DNA of 64,000 nt from an uncultured Cellulophaga sp. (GTDB lineage: Bacteria; Bacteroidota; Bacteroidia; Flavobacteriales; Flavobacteriaceae), in the NCBI GenBank assembly GCA_947496695.1, contig CANMEI010000004.1, forward strand, positions 62,001 through 126,000, read 5' to 3'. The translations under genes and the position numbers were made by a program. The first letter of the stretch is position 1. Every line of letters begins with the position of its first letter. Positions 38,420 through 47,828 of this stretch are shown here, piece by piece. The notes beneath the pieces were generated by a model. That model was given only the letters and a program-made list of their open reading frames with translations. It did not search any database and was not told the DNA's origin.

Positions 38420-39160
38420 TCAATCTGCTTTTGGTATTGCCGCTAATTCTTCTTTAGCATTGCGGATTTTTGTGTTTATATCATCTTTAATAATATTACC
38501 ATCTTTTAAAACAATAGTTCTATTACTAAAACTTGCGATATCAGACTCATGAGTTACAAAAACAATTGTTTTTCCTTGAGTGTGTAACTCTTGAAAAAGT
38601 GCCATTATTTCATAAGAAGTTCTTGTATCTAAGTTACCTGTTGCTTCATCAGCTAATAAAACAACAGGATTGTTTACTAATGCTCTAGCAATTGCTACAC
38701 GTTGTTGTTGCCCACCAGATAATTGTGATGGTGTATGATGTAAACGTTCTGCTAAACCTACTTTGGTTAATGCTTCTATAGCTCTCTCTCTACGTTCTTC
38801 AGTACTTACTTTTGCATTATATAATAAAGGTAATTCAACATTTTCTAATGCTGTTGTTCGTGGCAATAAGTTATATGCTTGAAAAATAAATCCAATTTTT
38901 TCGTTTCTAATTTTTGCCAATTGGTTTTTATCTAAATCTTTTACTGGTACATTATCAATTTTATATAAGCCCGATGAAGGTTGATCTAAGCACCCCAAAG
39001 TATTTAATAATGTACTTTTACCAGAACCACTTGTCCCCATTATAGTTACAAACTCACCTTCTGTTATATTAAATGAAATTCCTCTTAGGGCGTGAACTAC
39101 TTCATCTCCCATTTTAAAATTTCTTTTTAAATCTTCTATTTGAATTGCTATATTTTTCAT
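38420..39160 (-). CDS. ABC transporter ATP-binding protein (MacB/LolD type)
   Basis: Walker A GTSGSGKST, Q-loop FIFQAYNLLP, signature LSGGQQQR, Walker B VVLLADEAT. The open frame runs 32 codons further upstream, but that stretch overlaps the 3' end of the adaptor gene and is not family-like. ATG 39160 gives MKNIAIQIEDLKRNF, the expected N-terminus, and leaves a 10-bp gap to the adaptor gene. Confidence 0.92.
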   Translation of the reverse strand: MKNIAIQIEDLKRNFKMGDEVVHALRGISFNITEGEFVTIMGTSGSGKSTLLNTLGCLDQPSSGLYKIDNVPVKDLDKNQLAKIRNEKIGFIFQAYNLLPRTTALENVELPLLYNAKVSTEERRERAIEALTKVGLAERLHHTPSQLSGGQQQRVAIARALVNNPVVLLADEATGNLDTRTSYEIMALFQELHTQGKTIVFVTHESDIASFSNRTIVLKDGNIIKDDINTKIRNAKEELAAIPKAD

Positions 39161-39170
39161 AAGCTTAAAT

Positions 39171-40400
39171 TTATCTTGGACCGCCTTTTCCTGGTGGTTT
39201 CGTTGGCATAAATGGACTATCTCCAGAACCTGAAGTTGAACTTTGATTAGTTGCATATCGCATTTGATACACTACTTTATCTGTTTCACTTAACCCACTT
39301 ACAACTTCTACATTAACACCATCACTTACACCTAGCTCAACTGCTTTAGGTTTAATTAATCCATTATCATCAACCCATAAAATAGTATTATCTTCAGAAG
39401 GTCTAGCCATATTATCTCCTTCTTGTGGAGGCTTATTTTCTAATCCTTTTTGTTTTAGATAAGCGTCCATTAACTGTTGTGTAGGTGTAAAGTTTACAGC
39501 TTTTGCTTCTACTGTAATTACATCTTTTAACTCTACTGTATATATTGCTATTGTTGCTGTTAAACCTGGTTTTAATTTTAAATCTGGATTATCTGCTTTT
39601 ACAACTACAGTATACGTAACAACATTTGATGTTGTTGTTGGGTCTAATCGTATTTGTGTAACTACACCTGCAAATTCTTCATTTTGGTAAGCATCAACAG
39701 TAAAAGAAACTCTTTGTCCTTCTTTTACTTGACCTATATCAGCTTCATCTACATCAGCCTCAACTTGCATCTCTTTTAAATCTTTTGCAATGGTAAATAA
39801 TGTTGGAGTACTATAACTTGCTGCAACAGTTTGTCCTTCATCAACATCTTTTGATAAAATTACCCCATTTATTGGTGAATAAATATTTGCATACCCTAAA
39901 TTAGTTTTAGCACTCTGTAAATCAGCATAAGTTTCTGCTACCGAATTTTTTGCTCCTTCATAATCATAAAATGCTTCTTGGTAATCTGATTCACTTATTA
40001 CCTTATTTACAAACAACGTTTTTTGTCTGTCAAAAATAGTTTTCAAGTAATCTCTATCATTTACTGCCGAGCTATATAAGGCTTGTTTATTAGACACCGT
40101 AGATTTTAAAATAGTTTTATCTAACTCAGCGATCAATTGCCCTTCAGTTACTACACTGTTATAGTCTACGTATATTTTTTTTACTACGCCCGATACTTGC
40201 GTACCTACATCAATTTGCTCAACAGGCTCTATAGTTCCTGTAGCTGTAACAGTCTTCACTACTTCTCCCTTTTTGGGCTGTATTGTTTGTACCGTAACTT
40301 CTGAGGTACTACTTCCTGTAAAGAAAAAGTAATAGATACCTAGTATTAGTAATAAAGCAACACCTGCTCCTATCCAATTTTTTATTTTGATGTTTTTCAT
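39171..40400 (-). CDS. MacA-like periplasmic adaptor (HlyD/RND-type membrane fusion protein)
   Basis: N-terminal membrane anchor (about 10-29), biotinyl-lipoyl-like domain, a helical hairpin of about 100-170, a beta-barrel domain and a Pro/Gly-rich C-terminal tail. Two half-lipoyl motifs are visible (VSGVVKKIYVDYNSVVTEGQ and SPINGVILSKDVDEGQTV). 409 residues. It joins the inner-membrane ABC permease to the outer-membrane channel. Confidence 0.9.
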   Translation of the reverse strand: MKNIKIKNWIGAGVALLLILGIYYFFFTGSSTSEVTVQTIQPKKGEVVKTVTATGTIEPVEQIDVGTQVSGVVKKIYVDYNSVVTEGQLIAELDKTILKSTVSNKQALYSSAVNDRDYLKTIFDRQKTLFVNKVISESDYQEAFYDYEGAKNSVAETYADLQSAKTNLGYANIYSPINGVILSKDVDEGQTVAASYSTPTLFTIAKDLKEMQVEADVDEADIGQVKEGQRVSFTVDAYQNEEFAGVVTQIRLDPTTTSNVVTYTVVVKADNPDLKLKPGLTATIAIYTVELKDVITVEAKAVNFTPTQQLMDAYLKQKGLENKPPQEGDNMARPSEDNTILWVDDNGLIKPKAVELGVSDGVNVEVVSGLSETDKVVYQMRYATNQSSTSGSGDSPFMPTKPPGKGGPR

Positions 40401-40404
40401 AATG

Positions 40405-41727
40405 TTATATTTTAATTTCGTTTCCTTGGTAAAATTGTATTAGTTGTGCGTATAATAAATTCAAATATTTAGACTGTATATAATTCTCTTCTGCGCTGGT
40501 ATACGTGTTTTGGCTTAATATTAAGTCGGTACTACTTAATGCTCCCAATTCATATTGTTTTTTAGCCAAATCATATGATTGTTTTGCCGCTTCTCTTGCT
40601 ACAATTGCAGCTTCCATTTGGCTCTCTGTTGCTTTTGCATTTAACCAAGCGGTTTCTATTTTCACATACAAGTCTTTCTTTTCTTGTATTAAATCTAATG
40701 ATGCAATATCTATATTTACTTTTGCCGTTTGAACAGTTGCTTTGGTACTGTTTCTATTGAAAATTGGAATATTTAATGATAAACCTACTTGTTGATTAAA
40801 ATTCCCATCAAATTGACTTCCAAAAGTTAGGTCTTGTGTTGATGTATAACCTGTACCCAAACTTCCTGTTAATGAAAGTGTTGGTAAATACCCTCCTTTA
40901 GCTATTGCTAATTCTTTTTCTGTTACTAAAAGATTCGTTTCACTTGCATTAATTTCAGGTAACTCAGCTAATGCTTTTTCGTAAATTGATTGAACATCTG
41001 GAGTTTCTTCTGTAATAAAATTTACATTTTCTTCAATAGTAAAAGCTGTCGTTGCTGGTAATTCTAAAAGTTGTTTTAATGTTAACAATTGTAAATCATA
41101 AGTATTTTTAGCATTTATTAAATCGTATGAATTTGTAGCCGTTTGAGATTTAGTATCTGTATAATCTTTTATAGCAAAAGATCCTGCCTCATATAATGCT
41201 TTAGCTCTTGCTTCTTCTTTTTGTGAATTTAAAAGCGTATTCTCTGCTACTTTTACACTTTCTGAAGCATATAAAAGTTGAATGTAACTTTCTACAATAT
41301 TTAATACGATATTGTTTTTAGACTCTTCTTCAAAAAAATGATATTGATCAACCAAAAGTTTACTTTGTTTTATTTGATTGTTAATTTGATTACCACTAAA
41401 CAATGTCATTTGAGTATTTAAAGAAACACTTGTTGAGTTTATTTGTTGTGATACAAATTCACTTGTAATTGGATCAATAGTATTACCGTTTGTAAAGTTT
41501 TGAGAAGCCGTACCATATAAGTTTGGTAGTCGTGATGATTTTGTCTCCATATACGATACCTCAGATAATTCTTTTGTTAAAATAGCTTCTTTAACGGTGA
41601 TATTATTTTCTAAAGCATAAGCAATACAGTCTTCTAAAGTCCATAATTTTTTTTCTACATTATCAGCTTGTTGCGCACAAACTAATATTGAAAAAAACAT
41701 TGCAGTTAGTATTAAGTATATTTTCAT
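40405..41727 (-). CDS. TolC family outer-membrane efflux protein
   Basis: Signal peptide from ATG 41727 (MKIYLILTAMFFSILVCAQQ), then long alpha-helical repeats of the OEP family in two halves. An upstream in-frame ATG would add 21 residues before a second, better signal peptide, so the shorter start is chosen. It is the first gene of the six-gene efflux/two-component operon; the adaptor gene starts 4 bp later. Confidence 0.88.
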   Translation of the reverse strand: MKIYLILTAMFFSILVCAQQADNVEKKLWTLEDCIAYALENNITVKEAILTKELSEVSYMETKSSRLPNLYGTASQNFTNGNTIDPITSEFVSQQINSTSVSLNTQMTLFSGNQINNQIKQSKLLVDQYHFFEEESKNNIVLNIVESYIQLLYASESVKVAENTLLNSQKEEARAKALYEAGSFAIKDYTDTKSQTATNSYDLINAKNTYDLQLLTLKQLLELPATTAFTIEENVNFITEETPDVQSIYEKALAELPEINASETNLLVTEKELAIAKGGYLPTLSLTGSLGTGYTSTQDLTFGSQFDGNFNQQVGLSLNIPIFNRNSTKATVQTAKVNIDIASLDLIQEKKDLYVKIETAWLNAKATESQMEAAIVAREAAKQSYDLAKKQYELGALSSTDLILSQNTYTSAEENYIQSKYLNLLYAQLIQFYQGNEIKI

Positions 41728-41899
41728 TTTTTGTGATTTAATATTTATCACTACAAAATTGCTACATACCAATATATTAAAGAAAAGCAATAGAAGTTCT
41801 ACCTGATTTTAAGTATACAAGACCAAATTTTATCGATGAGATTTTTTAAGATAATACATTTTTAACATGCCTGTTTTATTGTTAAAATATAGAACATAA

Positions 41900-41933
41900 A
41901 AAAAGCCTGTGAATAAAACATCACAGGCTTTTT
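41900..41933 (-). terminator. Intrinsic terminator of the DUF6515 gene
   Basis: Stem AAAAAGCCTGTGA / TCACAGGCTTTTT with an 8-nt loop, 43 bp past the stop at 41976, T-run on both sides. Confidence 0.75.
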
Positions 41934-41975
41934 CTTAAGGGTATAACTTCCTTAAAAAATTTAAAATTTATTTAT

Positions 41976-42569
41976 TTATTCAATAAATCCAACAACTTCA
42001 TATGCTCTTGTTCCATCATACTGAATACGCTCATAAATAACATCATTGAATTCATATAAAACCTGATCTTCTATAATAACTTTTTCTGCATCAGATGGTA
42101 ATTCGTATACAATTGTACCAACTTCTGGTTGTACAACCTCATATTGATTATTTATACTTATGTAGAAAATTCCACCAAAATTAAAATAACTTCTATTACC
42201 ATGTCTTACTGTTCTATAGCCAACTGGTAATCTTGATATTCTAACTCCTGGTTTTGGTGCTACAGCTATATAACGACCATTGTAACTTCTATAAAATCTA
42301 TTATTATCGTATTGATATGAATTATTATTATTTTTAACAGTAACTGTTTTTGATGGTATATTTCTATACGTAGTTACTTTTTTCTTAGGTGTTTTATACT
42401 GTACATTTGATCTTTTTACAATTCTTATTGTATTTCCATTAGATCTTACAGTTGTTGTCTTAGTTGTAGTTGTAGTTTTTTTATTTGATTTACTTTGTGC
42501 ATTTGCTTGAACTGTAAATACTGTAATTGCTAATACTGATAATCCTATATTTTTAATTGAATTTTTCAT
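41976..42569 (-). CDS. DUF6515 family secreted protein
   Basis: Signal peptide 1-24 ending NAQS; then a Lys/Thr-rich low-complexity stretch (28-75) and a beta-rich C-terminal region with repeats of the type VGYRTVRHGNRSYFNFGGIFY and EVGTIVYELP, as in DUF6515. 197 residues. Role unknown; likely periplasmic or surface. It stands alone with its own terminator. Confidence 0.75.
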   Translation of the reverse strand: MKNSIKNIGLSVLAITVFTVQANAQSKSNKKTTTTTKTTTVRSNGNTIRIVKRSNVQYKTPKKKVTTYRNIPSKTVTVKNNNNSYQYDNNRFYRSYNGRYIAVAPKPGVRISRLPVGYRTVRHGNRSYFNFGGIFYISINNQYEVVQPEVGTIVYELPSDAEKVIIEDQVLYEFNDVIYERIQYDGTRAYEVVGFIE

Positions 42570-42799
42570 GATATTATTTTTTAATGATTATATGTTTAAG
42601 ACTGCAAGGAATAGAAATAGTTTAATCTAATTAGTGATATTAATAAAAATTTAACGAAATAAAAAAGTAATATTTTAACCATTACTCCTTTTACAAAAGA
42701 GGTTTAAACCCTATCCTGTTAAAATTAATTATATATAATAAAAAATATACTTCACCTCTATTTACCAAATTAAAAATAGGTTTCGTTTAAAAAATAAAA

Positions 42800-42825
42800 A
42801 GCTTCAAGAAGTTGTTCTTGAAGCT
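42800..42825 (-). terminator. Intrinsic terminator of the cytochrome c gene
   Basis: Perfect 11-bp stem AGCTTCAAGAA / TTCTTGAAGCT with a 4-nt loop and a T-run on the minus strand, 26 bp past the stop at 42852. Confidence 0.75.
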
Positions 42826-42851
42826 CTTTTAGTATAGTTTATAATTAATGG

Positions 42852-43808
42852 TTAATATTTAGATCTTTCTACTTTATTATCTATTGCTGGTATTGTTTTT
42901 AAATATGCAAAAATTCCACCTGCCTCATCATCTGTAAGTTGTGAATATGGTATCATTGGGTATTGTAACGTGTTTTCTCCTTTCTTAACCCCATATTTAA
43001 CAGCATTTATAAATTCTTCAGCAGTCCATGATCCAATTCCTGTTTTCAAATGTGGAGTTAAATTAGAACTTAACATTACATTACCTTCTCTATCTAACGG
43101 CTTATTTCCGCCAGCAAAATAACCTTCACTTAATGTAGGATCAAGATAATCAACTGTTTTAAAATCTGCTGAATGACATGAAAAACAATCTAGATTATGT
43201 GCTAAATATTTCCCTAAGGCTATTTTATCATTACCATTTGGTAATTTAATTTTTTGCATAGGCATCGGAAATGGTTTAAACGATACTCTACATAATATTT
43301 TAGTTAATAATGAAGGTTTTGTTGGTATGTCTGGTGTTGCATCAGCAGTCACCATTGAATTGTCTGATCTTAAAAATGCTATAATTGCATTAATGTCTTC
43401 ATCGGCCATATTAGGCAATTTCATCATATATGGCGGACTATAAACACCGTCTTTTTTAATTCCTGTTCGTAAAAGATAAAGTAATTCAGCATCAGTCCAG
43501 TTACCTATTCCGTATTGTTTGTCTTGTGTTATATTTGAAGCATACACTTCTCCAAATTCTGGTGGTGCATCAACCATTCTAATACCCGATAATTTTCTAG
43601 TTTGGGTATTCATGTGACAAGTTGCACATAGCATAGTGGTTAATTTTTCACCTCTTTTAATGGCATCAGGCGAACTTACTGCTTGATATTCAATTTCTTT
43701 AATTTCGTAAGTTGGTATGCCTTTGTTATTAATGTAGAGAAGAATTGCACCAACTATTATTACTAAAAATAAAATAACAATACCTCCTATTTTTAAAATT
43801 TTTTTCAT
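42852..43808 (-). CDS. Membrane-anchored di-haem cytochrome c
   Basis: A hydrophobic anchor at about 7-26, then two c-type haem sites: Cys61-Ala-Thr-Cys64-His65 and Cys208-Phe-Ser-Cys211-His212, each in its own cytochrome c domain with a candidate Met ligand (YMMKLPNM and YPMIPYS). 318 residues. Periplasmic electron carrier. It lies 5 bp after the small lipoprotein gene, so the two are co-transcribed. The redox partner is not encoded nearby. Confidence 0.9.
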   Translation of the reverse strand: MKKILKIGGIVILFLVIIVGAILLYINNKGIPTYEIKEIEYQAVSSPDAIKRGEKLTTMLCATCHMNTQTRKLSGIRMVDAPPEFGEVYASNITQDKQYGIGNWTDAELLYLLRTGIKKDGVYSPPYMMKLPNMADEDINAIIAFLRSDNSMVTADATPDIPTKPSLLTKILCRVSFKPFPMPMQKIKLPNGNDKIALGKYLAHNLDCFSCHSADFKTVDYLDPTLSEGYFAGGNKPLDREGNVMLSSNLTPHLKTGIGSWTAEEFINAVKYGVKKGENTLQYPMIPYSQLTDDEAGGIFAYLKTIPAIDNKVERSKY

Positions 43809-43813
43809 ATAAA

Positions 43814-44206
43814 TTAATGATGTACAGCTACTAAATCTAATCTAATTAAATAAGGGTTAGCAATATTTAACCTAAATATCCCATCATCTTTATAAGTCAT
43901 TTGAATTTTTCTTTCCCCATGAATTAAAGTTAAATTTTTATCAGAGAGTTCATATTTAAATTTTGATTCTCCAAAATAAGTATCTCCAAAATCTTTATCA
44001 AGTATAACAGAATCTCTTCCCACAAAATTAAATGGAGCTTCACCAAAGTTCAAAGCTCCCATTTCTTTTAAAACACCTAAGTTTACGTTTTCTTTCATTT
44101 CTAAACCTCCAACAACATAAACACCGCTTAACGTTGTATTGTGCTTTTCTTCACATGAAAGAAAACTAACAACACATATAAAAGCGAAAATAAATTTTCT
44201 AATCAT
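43814..44206 (-). CDS. Small hypothetical lipoprotein
   Basis: 130 residues with lipobox SFLSC (Cys18). The mature part looks beta-rich, with a lipocalin-like flavour (GVYVVGGLEM, YELSDKNLTLIHGERKIQMTY), but I do not recognise a family. It is encoded 5 bp upstream of the di-haem cytochrome c, so it may be an accessory of that protein. Confidence 0.6.
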   Translation of the reverse strand: MIRKFIFAFICVVSFLSCEEKHNTTLSGVYVVGGLEMKENVNLGVLKEMGALNFGEAPFNFVGRDSVILDKDFGDTYFGESKFKYELSDKNLTLIHGERKIQMTYKDDGIFRLNIANPYLIRLDLVAVHH

Positions 44207-44407
44207 TTGATAAATAATGTTTTAACTATAAAATTAATTAATTTTATACATTAATTAATTTAGATATTTTAATTTACCAAAAATCGTATGTTTAAAACAT
44301 ACTAATTTTTAGTGTTGTTTTAATATTGCTTTAATCTGGGGAGAAATTTTCTTAAGCGAAGATATGTAAATTCTTTTATTCAGAAGAAAAAACTTACAAA
44401 AGTTATT

Positions 44408-44425
44408 AAAAATGTTAACATTTTT
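44408..44425. promoter_or_regulatory. 18-bp perfect palindrome in a TTAACA-rich intergenic region
   Basis: AAAAATGTTAACATTTTT is a perfect palindrome. The gene-free stretch 44207-44622 has several further TTAACA/TAACA copies between 44475 and 44527 and otherwise only AT-rich sequence with no ORF. It could be an operator for the lipoprotein/cytochrome genes; unproven. Confidence 0.35.
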
Positions 44426-44622
44426 ATGTTATTCATTTTATTGTTTCAAATAAAAAAGCAATATGATAATTATTTTAACATAAAATTTAATAACACATTA
44501 ACAGAAATTAACATAAGATTATAACAGCTTAATTATCAAAAAATTAAAATACAAAATCACAAATTATTGATTATCAGCAGAGTTCACTTTTTTTTTACAG
44601 ATTTTTGAATATTATATAGCGG

Positions 44623-46005
44623 TTATTGAGTTTTTGAATTTTGTATTTGAGTTATATAAAAATCATTTATATCAACCTTGTAGATGCCAGAAGATGTTGA
44701 TTTGGTGAATTCACTTTTTATAAAACCACCAATTATATATAAACTACTATCATAATAAACCATTTTAGCACTTTGCAATTGTAGGTTTATATGATACTCA
44801 TTGAGTTTTTTAGTCTTTAAATTAAAGGTAAAAATACTGTCGAAATCATATATGTAAATAATATTATCTGCATAAGCTAAACCCGGATTCTCAATACCAT
44901 AAAATAAATCGCCTTCTTTTTCCCATTTGGCAGTTACTAAATCGTAAGATTCTATTTCTGTTAATGGTTTTTTATTTAATCCACCTATGAGATATAGTTT
45001 ATGGTTAACAACTAAACCACTCACCTCTTTAGGTTTTCTCATATTTTCTAATGCATACCAATACCCTGTTTTAGTATCGTACAAATGCATTTGATTCGTA
45101 AAAATTTTTTCTCCTGTTTTTTTAAGCTTAGTAGAACCACCCATCACTATAATATCACTTTGGAATTTAAAAGCGGCAAAATTTATTGCTTGATGCGGAT
45201 TAGTTTCATCAATTACAACTTCATTGGTATGTAAATTTAGAACCTCTATAGTATTATCTAAATACTCATATTTTCCAGTTTTAGACAATGTTTTACCACC
45301 TAGTATGTATAAAGAGTTTGAATCTGAAACCATATTATGGTAAGCCCGTTTTTTAAATTTATGTGCTGCTATACTCCATTCATCAGTATCTAAATTATAA
45401 ATCTGAAGCTTTTCACTATAACTTTCAAATGAGGGATTAAACCTTAATTCTTTTAAAAGCATACCAAGGGTTGCATCTGGTGAGCTTTGAATGTTATTCA
45501 TCGCTTTTTTTTCAGTTTCTTCAATGTAAGATTGATCTCCACCTTCAATATATAAGCTATTACCTATAAATTGAACTCCAAAGTCCGAAACTCCTTTTTT
45601 AAGCTTTGTTATTTTTGTATAAGATATTCTTGGTTTTAATATTTTCTTTGACGCTACAGTAATACCATCAAGCTCTTCTGTCTTTTTTTGCAATTGCACA
45701 ACAGCATTTAGTGCTTTAAAATTTGAAAAAGTATAGGATACCGTTTTGTAGCCCACAAATGAAAAATGAAGGGTATCTGTTGGCTTTATAAAGTGTTTGA
45801 GCTTTAGATTAAAAAGTCCTTTACTATTAGTACTCGCTCCTATATTTTGTTTTGAAAGTATAACATTTACATTCTCAATAGGCTCTTGGTTTTCTGCGCT
45901 TACAACTGTACCATTTATAGTCTGTGAATAGCTTGAATGAAGTGTACATAAAAATATTAATACAATAGAAATATGTAGCCAATTTAAACTCTTCTTATAT
46001 TCCAT
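44623..46005 (-). CDS. Exported Kelch-repeat protein with carboxypeptidase-regulatory domain
   Basis: From ATG 46005 the protein begins MEYKKSLNWLHISIVLIFL, a signal peptide ending SSYSQT. A CarboxypepD_reg-like domain follows (about 30-105; INGTVVSAENQEPIENVNVIL), then Kelch repeats seen as LYILGGK, IIVMGGS, LYLIGGL and LYIIGGF. A longer start at 46077 adds 24 hydrophobic residues and is less likely. Likely a periplasmic or surface beta-propeller; ligand unknown. It is 87 bp downstream of the GMC oxidoreductase. Confidence 0.8.
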   Translation of the reverse strand: MEYKKSLNWLHISIVLIFLCTLHSSYSQTINGTVVSAENQEPIENVNVILSKQNIGASTNSKGLFNLKLKHFIKPTDTLHFSFVGYKTVSYTFSNFKALNAVVQLQKKTEELDGITVASKKILKPRISYTKITKLKKGVSDFGVQFIGNSLYIEGGDQSYIEETEKKAMNNIQSSPDATLGMLLKELRFNPSFESYSEKLQIYNLDTDEWSIAAHKFKKRAYHNMVSDSNSLYILGGKTLSKTGKYEYLDNTIEVLNLHTNEVVIDETNPHQAINFAAFKFQSDIIVMGGSTKLKKTGEKIFTNQMHLYDTKTGYWYALENMRKPKEVSGLVVNHKLYLIGGLNKKPLTEIESYDLVTAKWEKEGDLFYGIENPGLAYADNIIYIYDFDSIFTFNLKTKKLNEYHINLQLQSAKMVYYDSSLYIIGGFIKSEFTKSTSSGIYKVDINDFYITQIQNSKTQ

Positions 46006-46092
46006 AAATTTTATATAATACTTCCAATACTTAAATCTTAAATGGATTTTAAATAAAACTATAAACAAAATAACCAATTGTAAATTAAACTA

Positions 46093-47802
46093 TTATACAT
46101 CTGGTTTGGTTAAATTATCAGCAAGATGTTGTGCAAGTGCTACCATAACCATAGTTGGGTTCCAAGAGGCTCCAGTTGGCCATAATGATGCTCCTGTAAC
46201 ATACACATTTTCTACACCTTTTGGTCTATAATCTAAATTAACAACAGCTTCAGTATCGTCCTTATTCCCTATCCACATGGTTGAAGCTTCATGTACCAAA
46301 CCAGACACTCTGTATGATTTTTGTTTTGGTCTTTCACAAATCCAATGATTCGTTTCATAATCCCAATATTCAACATTACTTTTTCCTTTCGGAGATAAAA
46401 TATGTTCTAAAGTTTCAAAGGTTCCTTTATCCATTGAATCCCAAACTTTGTAATCATTCTCATTAGCTTCTACATTTAATATTGAATTTGTGCTAATATC
46501 ATCAGAGTTATTTTTAAGAAATGTATTCTTAGGATTGTTATAATCCATCTCACCAATACATGCACACACAAAAACAATATGCTCTTTTGAACTTGTTAAC
46601 TGTTCTATTGATGCTGTTGCAACAATATCGGGCATGTTTTTTAATGCAATTGGCGCATTACGCAACGGATCTTTATCAGCCAAGGCAGTAAGTTGAATAT
46701 GAAATTGTCCTTGATTGCTTAATTGAGGGTTAGTACCTGCTACATAAAAAGCACCTAATTCCATATCAGAAAACTGGTCAGAAAAGGTAAAATCTTTCTT
46801 TGGTATTCTAGCAACTATAGCACTTATAAAATGTGATGTAAAACGGCTGCCTATATTTTTTATCACAGGGAAAGAATTACTTATTAAAGTAGTTGGTGGT
46901 AATGTTCCCATTGCCAAAATCAACTTTGCATTCCCAATATTTACAATTCCTCTAGTAGTTTCTAAAGCTGTAGCTTTCATATCTTGCTCTAGAATTTTAG
47001 TAACATTACAATTTGTAACCACAGCAAGTTTACTACCCTTATTTTCATTAAAAAGCTGTTCTTGCTTTTCAATTAATTCTAATATTCTATTGGGTGTAGA
47101 AAATTTTGAAAAGTCTACATCATTCTCTTTCGTGGTTTTTACCGCCAATGGTGCCGCAATTATACGTGTTAACTCCTCAACTTTAGATATGTTTCCTTCT
47201 AATATTTTTTGAATTTCTTTCTGTAAAGTGGCGTAAATTGGTTTATCATCACTAGTAGATTTTATATGGTCTGCCGGAATTACATTTAATAAATTTTCGG
47301 CTTCTTCAAAATAATCTTGCACCACTTTAATGACCTCTTTAGGCCAGTTAATCATTTCCTCTTCTAAAGGTCTTGGGCACCAACCACTCCATAATGTTGA
47401 TCGACCACCGAAGAAAGGTACCATGCCGTGTTGCCATGTAATAAACTTACCCTTTGTTGTTTTTTCTGATAAAGTCCAGGGGTATGTTTCACTTAATCCG
47501 CCGAGTGTACGCTTGTAAGGCCCCGGAAGATCTTGAAAATGTTCAGGAAGAAAAAAATCGCCTCTTTCAATAATTAAAATTTTAGCAAACGGATTGTTAC
47601 GCAATGCTTTTTCAACAAATGCTAAGGCGCAAAAACCAGAACCTACTACTATAAAATCAAAATGTTCTTCTTCTCTAATTCGTTTCCATTCGGTTTTTGA
47701 AACAAAAAATACGTGATCCATAATATCACGTCCTGTGGGCGATTGCGGTCCTGGAGTTGGGTAACCGTAATTAAAATTTGGTGATGCTGCGTATTGCCCC
47801 AT
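46093..47802 (-). CDS. GMC-type FAD-dependent oxidoreductase
   Basis: 569 residues. FAD-binding motif FIVVGSGFCALAF near 50-62, then ERG binding the adenosine ribose, and the C-terminal GMC segment GASLWPTGASWNPTMVMVAL, where the expected catalytic His position holds Trp/Asn. No signal peptide: the N-terminus is MGQYAASPNFNYGYPTPGPQ. It is 26 bp downstream of a metalloprotease gene and both are probably in one transcript. Oxidises an alcohol or sugar; the substrate is unknown. Confidence 0.8.
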   Translation of the reverse strand: MGQYAASPNFNYGYPTPGPQSPTGRDIMDHVFFVSKTEWKRIREEEHFDFIVVGSGFCALAFVEKALRNNPFAKILIIERGDFFLPEHFQDLPGPYKRTLGGLSETYPWTLSEKTTKGKFITWQHGMVPFFGGRSTLWSGWCPRPLEEEMINWPKEVIKVVQDYFEEAENLLNVIPADHIKSTSDDKPIYATLQKEIQKILEGNISKVEELTRIIAAPLAVKTTKENDVDFSKFSTPNRILELIEKQEQLFNENKGSKLAVVTNCNVTKILEQDMKATALETTRGIVNIGNAKLILAMGTLPPTTLISNSFPVIKNIGSRFTSHFISAIVARIPKKDFTFSDQFSDMELGAFYVAGTNPQLSNQGQFHIQLTALADKDPLRNAPIALKNMPDIVATASIEQLTSSKEHIVFVCACIGEMDYNNPKNTFLKNNSDDISTNSILNVEANENDYKVWDSMDKGTFETLEHILSPKGKSNVEYWDYETNHWICERPKQKSYRVSGLVHEASTMWIGNKDDTEAVVNLDYRPKGVENVYVTGASLWPTGASWNPTMVMVALAQHLADNLTKPDV

Positions 47803-47828
47803 TTTAATTGCTCTTAATATTTTAATGG

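Noticed and set aside
39161..39256. 32-codon N-terminal extension of the MacB ATPase
   Set aside because: It overlaps the coding 3' end of the adaptor gene and does not look like the start of an ABC ATPase; ATG 39160 does.
44207..44622. Missed gene in a 415-bp gap
   Set aside because: Both strands are AT-rich with frequent stops; only palindromic TTAACA motifs stand out.
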